64,000 bases of DNA, from the NCBI GenBank assembly GCA_910587515.1, contig CAJULW010000028.1, positions 1-64,000 on the forward strand. The letters are read 5' to 3'. The notes beneath the pieces are model-generated. The model was not told the DNA's origin. It searched no databases and worked only from the letters and a program-made list of their open reading frames with translations. The translations under genes were made by a program, and so were the position numbers. Shown in pieces: positions 9,406 through 17,883 of the stretch; position 1 is the first letter of the stretch, and every line of letters starts with the position of its first letter. Origin of the DNA: an uncultured Duncaniella sp. (GTDB lineage Bacteria > Bacteroidota > Bacteroidia > Bacteroidales > Muribaculaceae).

Positions 9406-9414
9406 GCAAAAGTA
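9406..9414 (-). promoter_or_regulatory. Probable ileS promoter (-7 element)
   Basis: On the minus strand this reads TACTTTTGC, an exact TAnnTTTG match, about 60 bases upstream of the ileS start. No clean TTTG -33 element is visible at the expected distance. Confidence 0.5.
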
Positions 9415-9441
9415 GTAATTATTTCCCGAAAAACCTAATCG

Positions 9442-10011
9442 TTACATAAAGGCTTGTTTGCGCTCAAGCACCGGGAATCCGAAGAAGCCGTCTTTAAGTT
9501 TTATCTCAAGGGTGCTCCCGTTGCGTATACGGTCATACCGTTTTTTAGGAACAGTTATGTCTTTGATGCGTCCGTCGGAAAATTTTACACGGATCAGATA
9601 TTCATAATATGGCGCACCGCGTTTATATACACGTCGGCCTACACGTTCGCTTTTGTAGTGTGTTTCGCGGTAATGGCCTTCGACTATGGCCTTCTCTATG
9701 TGTGTCGATGAATCGTCGGCAAGAAAGAAGTTGATGGCAAAAATCATAAAAATGAACATGCTGGTGGCCGCTGTCAAGTGAATTAATAGTCGCAATAGCC
9801 TATGTATGTTTGGGAGTGATCGTTCCCATTGCTTGCCGAGCGGTATCCATGTCAGCAATGAAAGAGTGAGTGCGATTGACCATGGGATTTGCCAATTGAC
9901 TATAGTGTAATTGTTGATCGCTATTGCTCCCCCGTAGAGAAATATCAGAAGCATTGTCGCTATCACCCATTTTGCGATGCTTTTTGTTTCTTTCGATTTA
10001 GAACTTGACAT
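9442..10011 (-). CDS. Small membrane protein with C-terminal soluble domain
   Basis: I start this protein (189 residues) at the ATG at 10009-10011 rather than the longer frame to 10170, because a TAACTTTGC promoter element lies at 10044-10052 and the upstream codons read as non-coding. It has three hydrophobic segments (IAKWVIATMLLIFLYGGAIA, WSIALTLSLLTWIPLG, and LIHLTAATSMFIFMIFAINF) within about residues 10-110. A basic soluble domain follows (YLIRVKFSDGRIKDITVPKK) that looks like a small beta-barrel. I do not recognise the family. It is transcribed divergently from the M48 peptidase and is followed by ileS, probably with its own promoter. Confidence 0.65.
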   Translation of the reverse strand: MSSSKSKETKSIAKWVIATMLLIFLYGGAIAINNYTIVNWQIPWSIALTLSLLTWIPLGKQWERSLPNIHRLLRLLIHLTAATSMFIFMIFAINFFLADDSSTHIEKAIVEGHYRETHYKSERVGRRVYKRGAPYYEYLIRVKFSDGRIKDITVPKKRYDRIRNGSTLEIKLKDGFFGFPVLERKQAFM

Positions 10012-10043
10012 GGCCTTATGAGATGGTTCCTGTGATTTATGGC

Positions 10044-10103
10044 GCAAAGTTACGTTGTTTGTCGTAGAAAAGGATACGATGTTGTTAAAATTTTGTAACT
10101 TTG
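10044..10103. promoter_or_regulatory. Divergent promoter pair
   Basis: Two back-to-back -7 elements: minus-strand TAACTTTGC at 10044-10052 (for the small membrane protein) and plus-strand TAACTTTG at 10096-10103 (for the M48 peptidase). Neither has a convincing -33 TTTG. The pair fixes the starts of both genes at internal methionines rather than at the longest frames. Confidence 0.55.
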
Positions 10104-10179
10104 CCACCGGAAAGGTAGCATCATTGTATTGATTCAAAATTTTTTTCAAGTTTACGAAAAACCTAATCACATTAATGTA

Positions 10180-10980
10180 ATGAACAAGAATTTTCTAAAA
10201 GTGTTGGCTGTGGCACTCGGTCTTGCTGTCACAGCTCCTGCATCAGCGCAGTTCAATCTTGGTAAGGCCATAAGTGCCGGAGCCAAGGCGGCCAAGGCGG
10301 CTACGCTTACCGATGCCCAAATGGCGGCGTACGTGAAAGAGTCTGTCGATTGGATGGATGAACACAACCCTGTCACTCCTGATGATGATCCATATACTAT
10401 CCGTCTTAAGAAGCTGACTGAAGGTCTTAACGACGCTGATGGTATACCCTTGAATTTTAAGGTTTATCGTGTTATAGACGTAAACGCCTTTGCATGTGCC
10501 GATGGCAGTGTACGTGTGTTCTCATCATTGATGGACATAATGAGCGATGACGAGCTTCTCGGTATCATCGGTCATGAAATAGGCCATGTCGCCAAGCATC
10601 ATTCTAAAAACGCTTTCCGTACGGAGCTTCTGACCGGTGCATTGAAAGATGGTGTGGCTTCAGCCGGAGGCGCGGCGGCGGCTTTGACCGAGTCGCAGCT
10701 CGGAGTGCTCGGAGAGTCTCTTGTCAATGCGAAATATTCACAAAAGCAGGAGAACGAAGCTGATGACTATGGCTATGAATTTTTGAAATCCCACGGTAAA
10801 AATCCTTGGGGTATGGTGATGGCTTTTGAAAAATTCCTTAAAATGGAAGAAGAGGCCGGTTCCAAATCGAGCTATGTCGACAAAATGTTCTCATCACATC
10901 CTGAGACTGTCGCACGTATTGAACGGATGACTAAGCGTTGCAATAAGGACAAAATAGAACGTCCGGTAAATGAAAAATAA
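10180..10980 (+). CDS. M48-family zinc metallopeptidase, exported
   Basis: A 266-residue periplasmic or secreted metallopeptidase related to the LoiP/YggG type. The start at 10180 gives a classic signal peptide (MNKNFLKVLAVALGLAVTAP, cleavage near ASA-QF). The zinc site HEIGH begins at residue 132 (LLGIIGHEIGHVAKHH) and the third ligand lies in QENEADDYGYEF. The longer frame from 10129 would put a hydrophilic stretch ahead of the signal peptide and start too close to the -7 element. A terminator follows at 11027. The likely role is quality control of envelope proteins (family knowledge). Confidence 0.88.
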   Translation: MNKNFLKVLAVALGLAVTAPASAQFNLGKAISAGAKAAKAATLTDAQMAAYVKESVDWMDEHNPVTPDDDPYTIRLKKLTEGLNDADGIPLNFKVYRVIDVNAFACADGSVRVFSSLMDIMSDDELLGIIGHEIGHVAKHHSKNAFRTELLTGALKDGVASAGGAAAALTESQLGVLGESLVNAKYSQKQENEADDYGYEFLKSHGKNPWGMVMAFEKFLKMEEEAGSKSSYVDKMFSSHPETVARIERMTKRCNKDKIERPVNEK

Positions 10981-11026
10981 TAAGATCGGTTGCGTCTGAT
11001 TTTTATCGTAGTAATAAAATCTCATG

Positions 11027-11073
11027 AAAGACCCGGAGACCTCATTGTGAGGATTTCGGGCCTTTTGTCTTTT
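11027..11073 (+). terminator. Terminator of M48 peptidase gene
   Basis: Nested hairpin: AAAGACCCGGAG and CCTCA pair with TGAGG and TTTCGGGCCTTT, followed by a T-rich tail. It lies about 45 bases after the peptidase stop. Confidence 0.8.
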
Positions 11074-11124
11074 AGTATCTCCAATTTATTGAGGTGTCAT
11101 AAAAGGGATGAATGAAAAAAAGAG

Positions 11125-11132
11125 TAATTTTG
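11125..11132 (+). promoter_or_regulatory. DEAD-box helicase promoter (-7 element)
   Basis: TAATTTTG matches TAnnTTTG and is followed by C, as in most sites of this window. It lies 26 bases before the helicase ATG. The -33 region is not obvious. Confidence 0.5.
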
Positions 11133-11158
11133 CAGATTGATAAGTAAATGATTGATTT

Positions 11159-12496
11159 ATGAGATTTGACGAGCTTGATCTAAGCGACGATATACTTGAC
11201 GCTCTCGATGCGATGCGTTTTGATGAGTGCACCCCTATTCAGGAACAGGCGATACCTGTGATACTCGAAGGACGTGACCTTATTGCTGTGGCTCAGACCG
11301 GAACGGGAAAGACCGCGGCCTATTTGCTGCCTGTAATCGACCGCCTTGCAGATATGCCGGAGGCAAAGGACTATGTAAACTGTATCGTGATGGCTCCTAC
11401 GCGTGAGCTGGCGCAGCAAATCGACCGGCAGATGGAAGGATTCGCCTATTTTGTCCCGGTAAGCAGCGTGGCCATTTATGGAGGTACTGACGGGGCGACT
11501 TTCGCTCAGCAACAGCGGGGGTTGAAAATGGGTGCGGATGTGGTGATCGCCACTCCCGGACGATTGCTCGCGCATTTACAGATGGGATACGTAGACCTTT
11601 CGCGCGTATCATATTTTATTCTCGACGAGGCTGACCGTATGCTTGACATGGGATTTTACGATGACATAATGCAGATAGTAAAGCATTTGCCAAAAGAACG
11701 CCGGACTTTAATGTTTTCGGCTACCATGCCTCCGAAAATCCAACAGATGGCTAAAGCAATACTGAATGATCCGGCTGAGGTTAAGATTGCGGTATCGAAG
11801 CCGACCGAGAGGATCGATCAATCGGCTTTTGTCTGCCATGAGGCTCAGAAGCATGGTGTTTTGAAACATCTTTTCAAGACGGCACATTCTCGACGTGTGA
11901 TTGTTTTCTCGTCTTCGAAACTCAAGGTAAAGGATTTGGCCAAAGAGTTGCGTCGTTCAAAGATAAAGGTTGGAGAGATGCATTCGGATCTTGGACAGTC
12001 TGAACGCGACGAGGTGATGCATGATTTTCGTGCCGGCAGGATAGATGTGCTTGTGGCCACAGATATACTTGCAAGAGGCATTGATATCGATGACATAGCA
12101 ATGGTAGTTAATTATGATGTGCCTCATGAAGCCGAAGATTATGTGCACCGTATAGGCCGTACGGCAAGGGCGAATGCCGATGGTAAGGCTGTCACGCTTG
12201 TAAGCCTGCGTGACCAAGCCAAGTTCGGAGAGATAGAATCTTTTTTGGGCTATGAGGTGCGCAAAGAAGAGCTTCCTGCTTTATTGGGTGAGGCTCCGGC
12301 ATACAGCCCTCAAAGACGGATGACGGATAAAAATCGCAACGGAAGCAGAACGAGAAAACCGCATGGAGATTCAGGTATGCAGACCCGGAAAGATCGTCCG
12401 TCCGTCCAAAATCGAAAAAAGGGAAACAATCTACATGGACGAAAGAAAAGAAACGGAGCCAAACCGAAAAATCCCGGATCGACAGCCCCTGAATAG
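11159..12496 (+). CDS. DEAD-box ATP-dependent RNA helicase (RhlE-like)
   Basis: Cytoplasmic RNA helicase of 445 residues. The Q motif (FDECTPIQEQAIP) is near residue 20, Walker A AQTGTGKT at 45-52, motif Ia PTRELAQQ, DEAD at 156-159, motif III SAT, then in the second RecA-like domain ATDILARGIDIDD and HRIGRTAR. The last 70 residues form a basic, low-complexity tail rich in Arg, Lys and Asn, typical of RhlE-type proteins that work on ribosome assembly or RNA decay. The exact client RNA cannot be inferred. It stands alone, with its own -7 element and a terminator at 12531. Confidence 0.93.
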   Translation: MRFDELDLSDDILDALDAMRFDECTPIQEQAIPVILEGRDLIAVAQTGTGKTAAYLLPVIDRLADMPEAKDYVNCIVMAPTRELAQQIDRQMEGFAYFVPVSSVAIYGGTDGATFAQQQRGLKMGADVVIATPGRLLAHLQMGYVDLSRVSYFILDEADRMLDMGFYDDIMQIVKHLPKERRTLMFSATMPPKIQQMAKAILNDPAEVKIAVSKPTERIDQSAFVCHEAQKHGVLKHLFKTAHSRRVIVFSSSKLKVKDLAKELRRSKIKVGEMHSDLGQSERDEVMHDFRAGRIDVLVATDILARGIDIDDIAMVVNYDVPHEAEDYVHRIGRTARANADGKAVTLVSLRDQAKFGEIESFLGYEVRKEELPALLGEAPAYSPQRRMTDKNRNGSRTRKPHGDSGMQTRKDRPSVQNRKKGNNLHGRKKRNGAKPKNPGSTAPE

Positions 12497-12530
12497 TCCG
12501 GTTAACGACTTGAAGATAAATAATTATAGA

Positions 12531-12567
12531 AGCCGGCCGTCCATCAGTTGATGGACGACCGGTTTCT
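12531..12567. terminator. Bidirectional terminator between convergent genes
   Basis: A strong hairpin (GCCGGCCGTCCATCA with its near-complement, two-base loop) followed by TTTCTT. It lies between the helicase (plus) and the YhcH-type gene (minus) and probably serves both. Confidence 0.75.
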
Positions 12568-12620
12568 TCGATGTTATAGTTTTGTGAAAAATACGTTTTG
12601 GTTGGGCGTACACCAACGTA

Positions 12621-13172
12621 TTAATGCTTGGCGAATTCGATTTTGCCTACAAGTTTGCGTGATGTGCCAGGGTTTTCTGTCGAACGGACCGATGGTTGGT
12701 GCATATCTGCGGGAAAATACAGAAAAAAGCGGTCCGGTGATGCGGGAGAATAGTCTATTTTTTCGTTCGTGCTGTAGTTTGTGCGGTCTTTTACGGGATC
12801 GTATTCGTTTATTGGGGTGACATTGCCGGCGAGTCCCATCAATTCGTTGCCGACGTATGTATATTGTAGGTCGATAAAATCTCGGTGGGATTCTATTTTT
12901 GTATCCTCGGCTGATTTCGGGGTGTATTCAAGTACATTGATCCAAAGGCGTCCTTCCTCAAGAACGATTTTGCCTGGTTCGAGAGTCATTGGATCGGTTT
13001 CAGCAAGAAACTTGAATAGTTTGTCCCAAAGATCCTTATTTTTGTTGTATTGAGTGGCGAATTCTATCGCGTTGATGCTTTTGTCGGCATCGACTTTCCA
13101 TCCGTTGGACCAGCATCGGCTTTCCATCCAAGTTTTTGCTTCGGAGGGGGTCATGGCGTTTTCGGTTGACAT
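12621..13172 (-). CDS. YhcH/YjgK/YiaL (EbgC-like) family protein
   Basis: A 183-residue cytoplasmic protein of the DUF386 family, which includes EbgC (beta subunit of an evolved beta-galactosidase) and sialic-acid-pathway YhcH. Family hallmarks are ESHRDFIDLQY in the middle and FFLYFPADMHQPSV near the C-terminus, with conserved His residues that bind metal in solved relatives. The first 60 residues are a helical extension before the cupin-like domain. It has its own promoter with good spacing. It may act on sugar anomers or acids; the substrate is unknown. Confidence 0.85.
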   Translation of the reverse strand: MSTENAMTPSEAKTWMESRCWSNGWKVDADKSINAIEFATQYNKNKDLWDKLFKFLAETDPMTLEPGKIVLEEGRLWINVLEYTPKSAEDTKIESHRDFIDLQYTYVGNELMGLAGNVTPINEYDPVKDRTNYSTNEKIDYSPASPDRFFLYFPADMHQPSVRSTENPGTSRKLVGKIEFAKH

Positions 13173-13208
13173 GGTTTATGATATTTGGATTAATCTTTAT
13201 TAATGTGC

Positions 13209-13241
13209 GCAAAAGTAGTCAATGACGGTGAAATAAGCAAA
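13209..13241 (-). promoter_or_regulatory. Promoter of YhcH-type gene
   Basis: Minus-strand TTTG (13238-13241), 20 bases, then TACTTTTGC (13209-13217). This is one of the cleanest full Bacteroidetes promoters in the window. Confidence 0.7.
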
Positions 13242-13255
13242 TCTGTCGATATGTG

Positions 13256-13286
13256 TTTGGCTTATGTGAAAAAAACTGTAATTTTG
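13256..13286 (+). promoter_or_regulatory. Promoter of GH28 gene
   Basis: TTTG at 13256-13259, a 19-base spacer, then TAATTTTG at 13279-13286, about 43 bases before the start codon. It is divergent from the YhcH-type gene promoter at 13209-13241. Confidence 0.7.
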
Positions 13287-13328
13287 TAGTCACAGCGAAT
13301 GCAGCATATAATCTATCATTAAAATATC

Positions 13329-14882
13329 ATGAAAATTCTTACAACAGTACTTGGTCTGTGTATGGGAGCGGTGTCGGTTTGTGCCGCTGACAAGGTGTCG
13401 TCATACAGTCATCTTTATAAAGACCTTCCGTTTGAAATGCCTTTGATCGATAAACCGGTTTTCCCGGATAACACAGTCTCTATTACCGATTTCGGAGCTG
13501 TTGCGGACGGTGAAACGCTCAATACAGAGGCATTTGCGAAAGCCATGGACGTTCTTGCCGCTAAAGGAGGAGGCACACTTAACGTGCCTTCCGGTATATG
13601 GCTAACTGGTCCGATTGTCTTTAAATCCAATATAAATCTTCATCTTGATGGCGGTGCCCTGATATTGTTTTCTCCGGACATGGATCAATATCCGGTGGTC
13701 TACACTGTCTATGAGGGCTATGAGGCTTATCGTGCGCAGTCTCCTATATGGGGCGAGAATCTTGAGAACATAGCCATAACCGGTGATGGAGTCATAGATG
13801 GAAACGGTGCGGCTTGGCGTCAGGTGAAACGCGATAAAATGACGGCTGGGCAATGGAAGCGTCTTGTCGCTTCAGGTGGAATCGTAATAAATGACAACAC
13901 CTGGTATCCTTCGAAAAATTATATAGAAGGAGAGAAATTGCGTGACGGTCTAAAGAACCTTTCAAAAGAGGACGCGGAGAAAATCAAACACTTCATTCGT
14001 CCGGTAATGCTGAAGTTTGTCAAATGTAAGAATGTTTATCTTCAAGGCGTACTTTTCCAGAATTCTCCAGCGTGGAACCTTCATCCGCTCATGTGCGAGA
14101 ATCTTATAGTCGACGACGTATATATCAAAAATCCGGAATATGCACAGAACGGTGATGGCCTTGATGTGGAATCATGTAAAAATGTCATAATCTATCGTTC
14201 GACTCTTGATGTCGGTGACGATGCCATTTGTCTTAAATCGGGCAAGGATGAAGATGGCCGCAGACGCGGGATTCCTACGGAGAATGTAATAGTCAAGGAT
14301 TGTCGTGTGTTTCAGGGACACGGTGGTTTTGTTGTCGGAAGCGAGATGTCCGGAGGCGTCAACAATGTATCGGTTACGGATTGCCAGTTTATTGGTACTG
14401 ATGTAGGCTTACGCTTCAAAAGCACGCGTGGTCGCGGAGGCGTGGTGCAGAATATCTTCATCGATAATATCAATATGCTTGATATCCGTGGCGAGGCTTT
14501 GTTGTTCGACCTTTATTATTGGGTTAAAAACGCTCCGTCCACTATCCCTCCTGTCGATGAGACCACACCTCAGTTCCGCAATATAACGATTAATGGTGTC
14601 ACATCCTTTAATTCAGGCATGTCGGTGAAGTTCAATGGCCTTCCGGAAATGCCTATTGAAAATATAAAAGTCCGCAATTCTATTTTTACGGCCCGTCAGG
14701 GTGGTCTGTTGTCCGAATCGGTTGACATAGATTTCAGGAATGTAAGCATATCGGCATCTGAAGGCTCTGCAATGAAAATCAACAATTGTAAAAACGCCCT
14801 TTTCACCGACTGCAAACTCATTAGCCCTTCCTCTGAGAAGGTCGCCTATACGGGCAATAACAAAAATGTGAGAATAAAATAG
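13329..14882 (+). CDS. GH28 family polygalacturonase, secreted
   Basis: A 517-residue exported glycoside hydrolase of family 28, whose members hydrolyse polygalacturonan or rhamnogalacturonan by inversion. The signal peptide is MKILTTVLGLCMGAVSVCAA. The start of the helix (ITDFGAVADGETLNTEAFAK) and the catalytic signatures are intact: NGDGLD, VGDDAICLKSG, GHGGFVVGSE and RFKSTRGRGG, which supply the three aspartates, the His and the Arg-x-Lys. It is a single-gene unit with its own promoter and terminator and is far from the pectate-lyase PUL at the right end, although both would act on pectin. Confidence 0.92.
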   Translation: MKILTTVLGLCMGAVSVCAADKVSSYSHLYKDLPFEMPLIDKPVFPDNTVSITDFGAVADGETLNTEAFAKAMDVLAAKGGGTLNVPSGIWLTGPIVFKSNINLHLDGGALILFSPDMDQYPVVYTVYEGYEAYRAQSPIWGENLENIAITGDGVIDGNGAAWRQVKRDKMTAGQWKRLVASGGIVINDNTWYPSKNYIEGEKLRDGLKNLSKEDAEKIKHFIRPVMLKFVKCKNVYLQGVLFQNSPAWNLHPLMCENLIVDDVYIKNPEYAQNGDGLDVESCKNVIIYRSTLDVGDDAICLKSGKDEDGRRRGIPTENVIVKDCRVFQGHGGFVVGSEMSGGVNNVSVTDCQFIGTDVGLRFKSTRGRGGVVQNIFIDNINMLDIRGEALLFDLYYWVKNAPSTIPPVDETTPQFRNITINGVTSFNSGMSVKFNGLPEMPIENIKVRNSIFTARQGGLLSESVDIDFRNVSISASEGSAMKINNCKNALFTDCKLISPSSEKVAYTGNNKNVRIK

Positions 14883-14905
14883 AGATTTAAGAATTAAATA
14901 CTTAT

Positions 14906-14953
14906 ACCGGTGTCCGATATAGATAGATGTTTTTATCGGACACCGGTTATTTA
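14906..14953 (+). terminator. Terminator of GH28 gene
   Basis: A perfect 14-bp stem (ACCGGTGTCCGATA with its complement) and 14-base loop, followed by TATTTAT. It separates the GH28 gene from the restriction-modification cassette. Confidence 0.75.
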
Positions 14954-15015
14954 TCTATGCTAATAATTAGGCCAAATATTTAGAATTACAAACAGTGATA
15001 TTGTGAGAAATTCAC

Positions 15016-15023
15016 TAAATTTG
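15016..15023 (+). promoter_or_regulatory. Promoter element of R-M cassette
   Basis: TAAATTTG is an exact TAnnTTTG match, about 54 bases upstream of the methyltransferase ATG. A GGAGG run at 15053-15057 lies between them, unusual in Bacteroidetes, where Shine-Dalgarno sites are rare. Confidence 0.45.
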
Positions 15024-15076
15024 TAAATTATATTTTCTTGTTTTTTCGTGTCGGAGGAAACGTGTTTTTAGAAAAA

Positions 15077-16111
15077 ATGACTAAAAAATATAAGGGAATT
15101 GATTTGTTCTGTGGTATCGGAGGTTTTCGTTTGGCAATGGAAGCTTCTGATGTTGATTGTGTGTTTTCTTCTGATATAGATAAATTTGCACAGGCTACGT
15201 ATGAAGCTAATTTTAATGAAACGCCTGTTGGAGACATAAAAAAAGTTAAACCGGAAGATATACCAGAGTTCGATATACTTACAGCCGGATTTCCGTGTCA
15301 GCCGTTTAGCTATGCGGGAGGTAAGGAAGGTTTCAAGGACGAGACTCGTGGAACACTTTTCTTTGATATCTGTAGAATACTTGAGTATCGTAAGCCTCCA
15401 ATGGTGTTTCTTGAAAATGTTAAAGGGATTGTATCGCATGACGGAGGGAACACCCTTGCCACTATAATTTCGACCCTTGAGGAGTTGGGATATTATCCGC
15501 ATTGGACTGTTTTGTCATCGTTAGACTTTGGTTTACCGCAAAAGCGTGAACGGTGGTATTGTGTGGCTTTTAGGGAAAATATAATATTTGAATTTCCACA
15601 GCCATTAGGGACGCATCCAGTATTAAGGGAAATTGTGGAAATTGGGGATAATAGTCCGGAATTGGCTCTTTCGCAATTAGAACTTGAGAGGATTGATTAT
15701 CATTTTGCCCATTGTCATGAATGCCAACGGGTGCGTCATGACAATTCAAAATATGCTCCGGATACTAAAAAAGGTAAATACGGTGTGTTTTCTTTTCAAA
15801 AACCAGATGGTTCTTTAAGATTTCATGTGGGAGATCGGGCTAAGACTCAAATACAGGAAGCCTTTTATGCTTGTTTGGATACATATGCACCGACTATAAT
15901 AGCAAACCGTACTCCTAAACTGTGGGATTTACGTCGTCGTTTATCCGTTTTAGAATCGAAAAGGCTTCAGGGATTTCCAGATGAATTTATAATGCCTGTG
16001 TCTGATTGCCAAGCTCTTAAGCAATTGGGTAATTCTGTTAGCATACCTATCATAAAATCAATTATGCGCAAAATGATATTTGCGTATGAAAAATATGTTG
16101 TAATAAAATGA
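15077..16111 (+). CDS. DNA (cytosine-5-)-methyltransferase
   Basis: A 344-residue C5-methyltransferase that protects host DNA in a restriction-modification system. Motif I GIDLFCGIGGFR is at the N-terminus, motif IV GFPCQPFS contains the catalytic Cys, motif VI is ENVKG, motif VIII is QKRERWY, and the final motifs RRLSVLESKRLQGFP and QLGNSVS are in normal order. The target recognition region lies at about residues 190-280. I chose the ATG at 15077, directly before MTKKYKGIDLF; a GTG at 15062 sits closer to a GGAGG and is possible. It overlaps the McrB-like gene by 4 bases (ATGA), so coupling is likely. The target sequence is not predictable here. Confidence 0.92.
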   Translation: MTKKYKGIDLFCGIGGFRLAMEASDVDCVFSSDIDKFAQATYEANFNETPVGDIKKVKPEDIPEFDILTAGFPCQPFSYAGGKEGFKDETRGTLFFDICRILEYRKPPMVFLENVKGIVSHDGGNTLATIISTLEELGYYPHWTVLSSLDFGLPQKRERWYCVAFRENIIFEFPQPLGTHPVLREIVEIGDNSPELALSQLELERIDYHFAHCHECQRVRHDNSKYAPDTKKGKYGVFSFQKPDGSLRFHVGDRAKTQIQEAFYACLDTYAPTIIANRTPKLWDLRRRLSVLESKRLQGFPDEFIMPVSDCQALKQLGNSVSIPIIKSIMRKMIFAYEKYVVIK

Positions 16112-17844
16112 AATATTTCTCTCTTGATTCAGTCATTGCTGCATATAGTGGTAATGTGAGAAGCACTTTAAGTAAATTCTGGGGTGTGATGTCCATTCTT
16201 TATGCCATTAATAAAGAAATAAAACCCGGCGTTCCGTATGAATTCAGTAATGATAAGGCTGCTCAGTTTCTGGAGGACCTGTTCAGCCTGAAAGATAAGA
16301 AAGATTTTTCATGGAATAAACAGCGTTCATTTGTGATGTTTTCAATCGTATGGATTGAGAAACTTAAAGAACAGATGCTTATTTCGACACCTAATTTTTA
16401 TGATGTTGTTACATGGTTTTTAAGGAATGAACGGTTTGCTGACGAACCATCCGATACTGATCTAATATCTTTATTTATTTCAAAGACAGGTCTTACGTTC
16501 GAGCAATTGAAAGAGATTTTTTCATTTGAACGCAAAAATCTTACTTTTGATGATAATAAATATTCGGAACAAGTTCTATTTGAGAGGCTATCTCAATTAT
16601 ATACAAATAATAGAGGTAGCGGAAATATTACATCGGAAGGTACTTTTATACAAGCACATCCAGGGGAGTTTTCAAGAGCTCCGTTTATACAGACTCTTTA
16701 TGCCGGCCAAAAAATCCAGGAGTGTCTGGTGTTTACTAATTTTTCATTGACCGATTACTATCTGATTAGATCTGCGAAAGGTGTAGAGTCTGTAAAAGAC
16801 AATTCAATCGAGAGTGAATCTTATCAAAAGATTTATTTTGGTGCTCCAGGGACGGGGAAATCGTATATGATAAACAAGATTTGTTCGAAATATGAGAATT
16901 ATCGTACAACATTTCATCCAGATACGGACTATTCATCTTTTGTTGGTGCATATAAGCCTGTAACAAAGACTGTTTTGCATTACGGAACAGATGGTGAAAT
17001 CCTTAAAGACAAAAATGGCATTGAAATAACGGATGATGTAATAGCATATTCTTACATTTTTCAGTCATTCCTAAAATCGTATGTGTCGGCTTGGAAAGAA
17101 CAGAGAAATGAACATCCAAAGCCAGTATTTTTGGTGATAGAGGAGATAAACCGGGGGAATTGTGCTCAGATTTTTGGAGATATATTCCAGTTGCTTGACC
17201 GAAACGATTTTGGCTTTTCAAATTATCCAATAATCACTGACAATGATCTTGCAAAAGAACTTAAAATTGTCTTTAAAGATCTTCAGATGTCTAATAAAGA
17301 GGATATTAACGCTATGTATGATGGAGATAAAGATATTGTCGGATCGGTTATGGATGGATCGATTCTTCTTCTGCCGAATAATTTGTATATATGGGCGACA
17401 ATGAATACTTCGGATCAATCACTGTTTCCGATTGATTCTGCTTTTAAGCGTCGTTGGGATTGGAAATATGTTAAGATAACTGATGCGAAAAAAAATTATG
17501 TTATAAAATTTTCTAATGGACATGAATATGATTGGTGGACATTTGTGGAAGCCATAAATCAGAAAATAGAAAATATTGACATTCAGCAGGAGGATAAAAA
17601 GATAGGTTATTTCTTCGTTGGAGGACATAGGATGTCGGACGGGCGTTGTCTGATTTCACCGGAAATGTTCCTGTCGAAAGTCATATATTATATGTATAAT
17701 GATGTTTTTAAGGATTTTGGAGTTGATGAAGATTTTTTACGTGATGAAAATAATGAGTTTATGACATATTCGTCCTACTTTGACATAGACGGTGAAATAG
17801 ACGAGTCCAGAGTCGAAAAGTTTGTAAATAATGTGATTGGATAA
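16108..17844 (+). CDS. McrB-like AAA+ GTPase of a restriction system
   Basis: A 578-residue NTPase. The C-terminal AAA+ domain is of the McrB type: Walker A FGAPGTGKS near residues 243-252, Walker B FLVIEEINRGN near 340, and the McrB-specific WATMNTSDQS near 428 followed by IDSAFKRRW (sensor and arginine finger). In McrBC and LlaJI-type systems this protein uses GTP to translocate or to assemble with the nuclease subunit. The first 235 residues are mostly helical with no domain I recognise; in McrB this position holds the DNA-recognition domain. It lies between the methyltransferase (4-base overlap) and the nuclease gene. Codon use is AT-rich compared with the flanks. Confidence 0.9.
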   Translation: MKYFSLDSVIAAYSGNVRSTLSKFWGVMSILYAINKEIKPGVPYEFSNDKAAQFLEDLFSLKDKKDFSWNKQRSFVMFSIVWIEKLKEQMLISTPNFYDVVTWFLRNERFADEPSDTDLISLFISKTGLTFEQLKEIFSFERKNLTFDDNKYSEQVLFERLSQLYTNNRGSGNITSEGTFIQAHPGEFSRAPFIQTLYAGQKIQECLVFTNFSLTDYYLIRSAKGVESVKDNSIESESYQKIYFGAPGTGKSYMINKICSKYENYRTTFHPDTDYSSFVGAYKPVTKTVLHYGTDGEILKDKNGIEITDDVIAYSYIFQSFLKSYVSAWKEQRNEHPKPVFLVIEEINRGNCAQIFGDIFQLLDRNDFGFSNYPIITDNDLAKELKIVFKDLQMSNKEDINAMYDGDKDIVGSVMDGSILLLPNNLYIWATMNTSDQSLFPIDSAFKRRWDWKYVKITDAKKNYVIKFSNGHEYDWWTFVEAINQKIENIDIQQEDKKIGYFFVGGHRMSDGRCLISPEMFLSKVIYYMYNDVFKDFGVDEDFLRDENNEFMTYSSYFDIDGEIDESRVEKFVNNVIG

Positions 17845-17883
17845 TTTGTTCAGAAAATAATGAAGAGATAAAACGAAGCGCGA

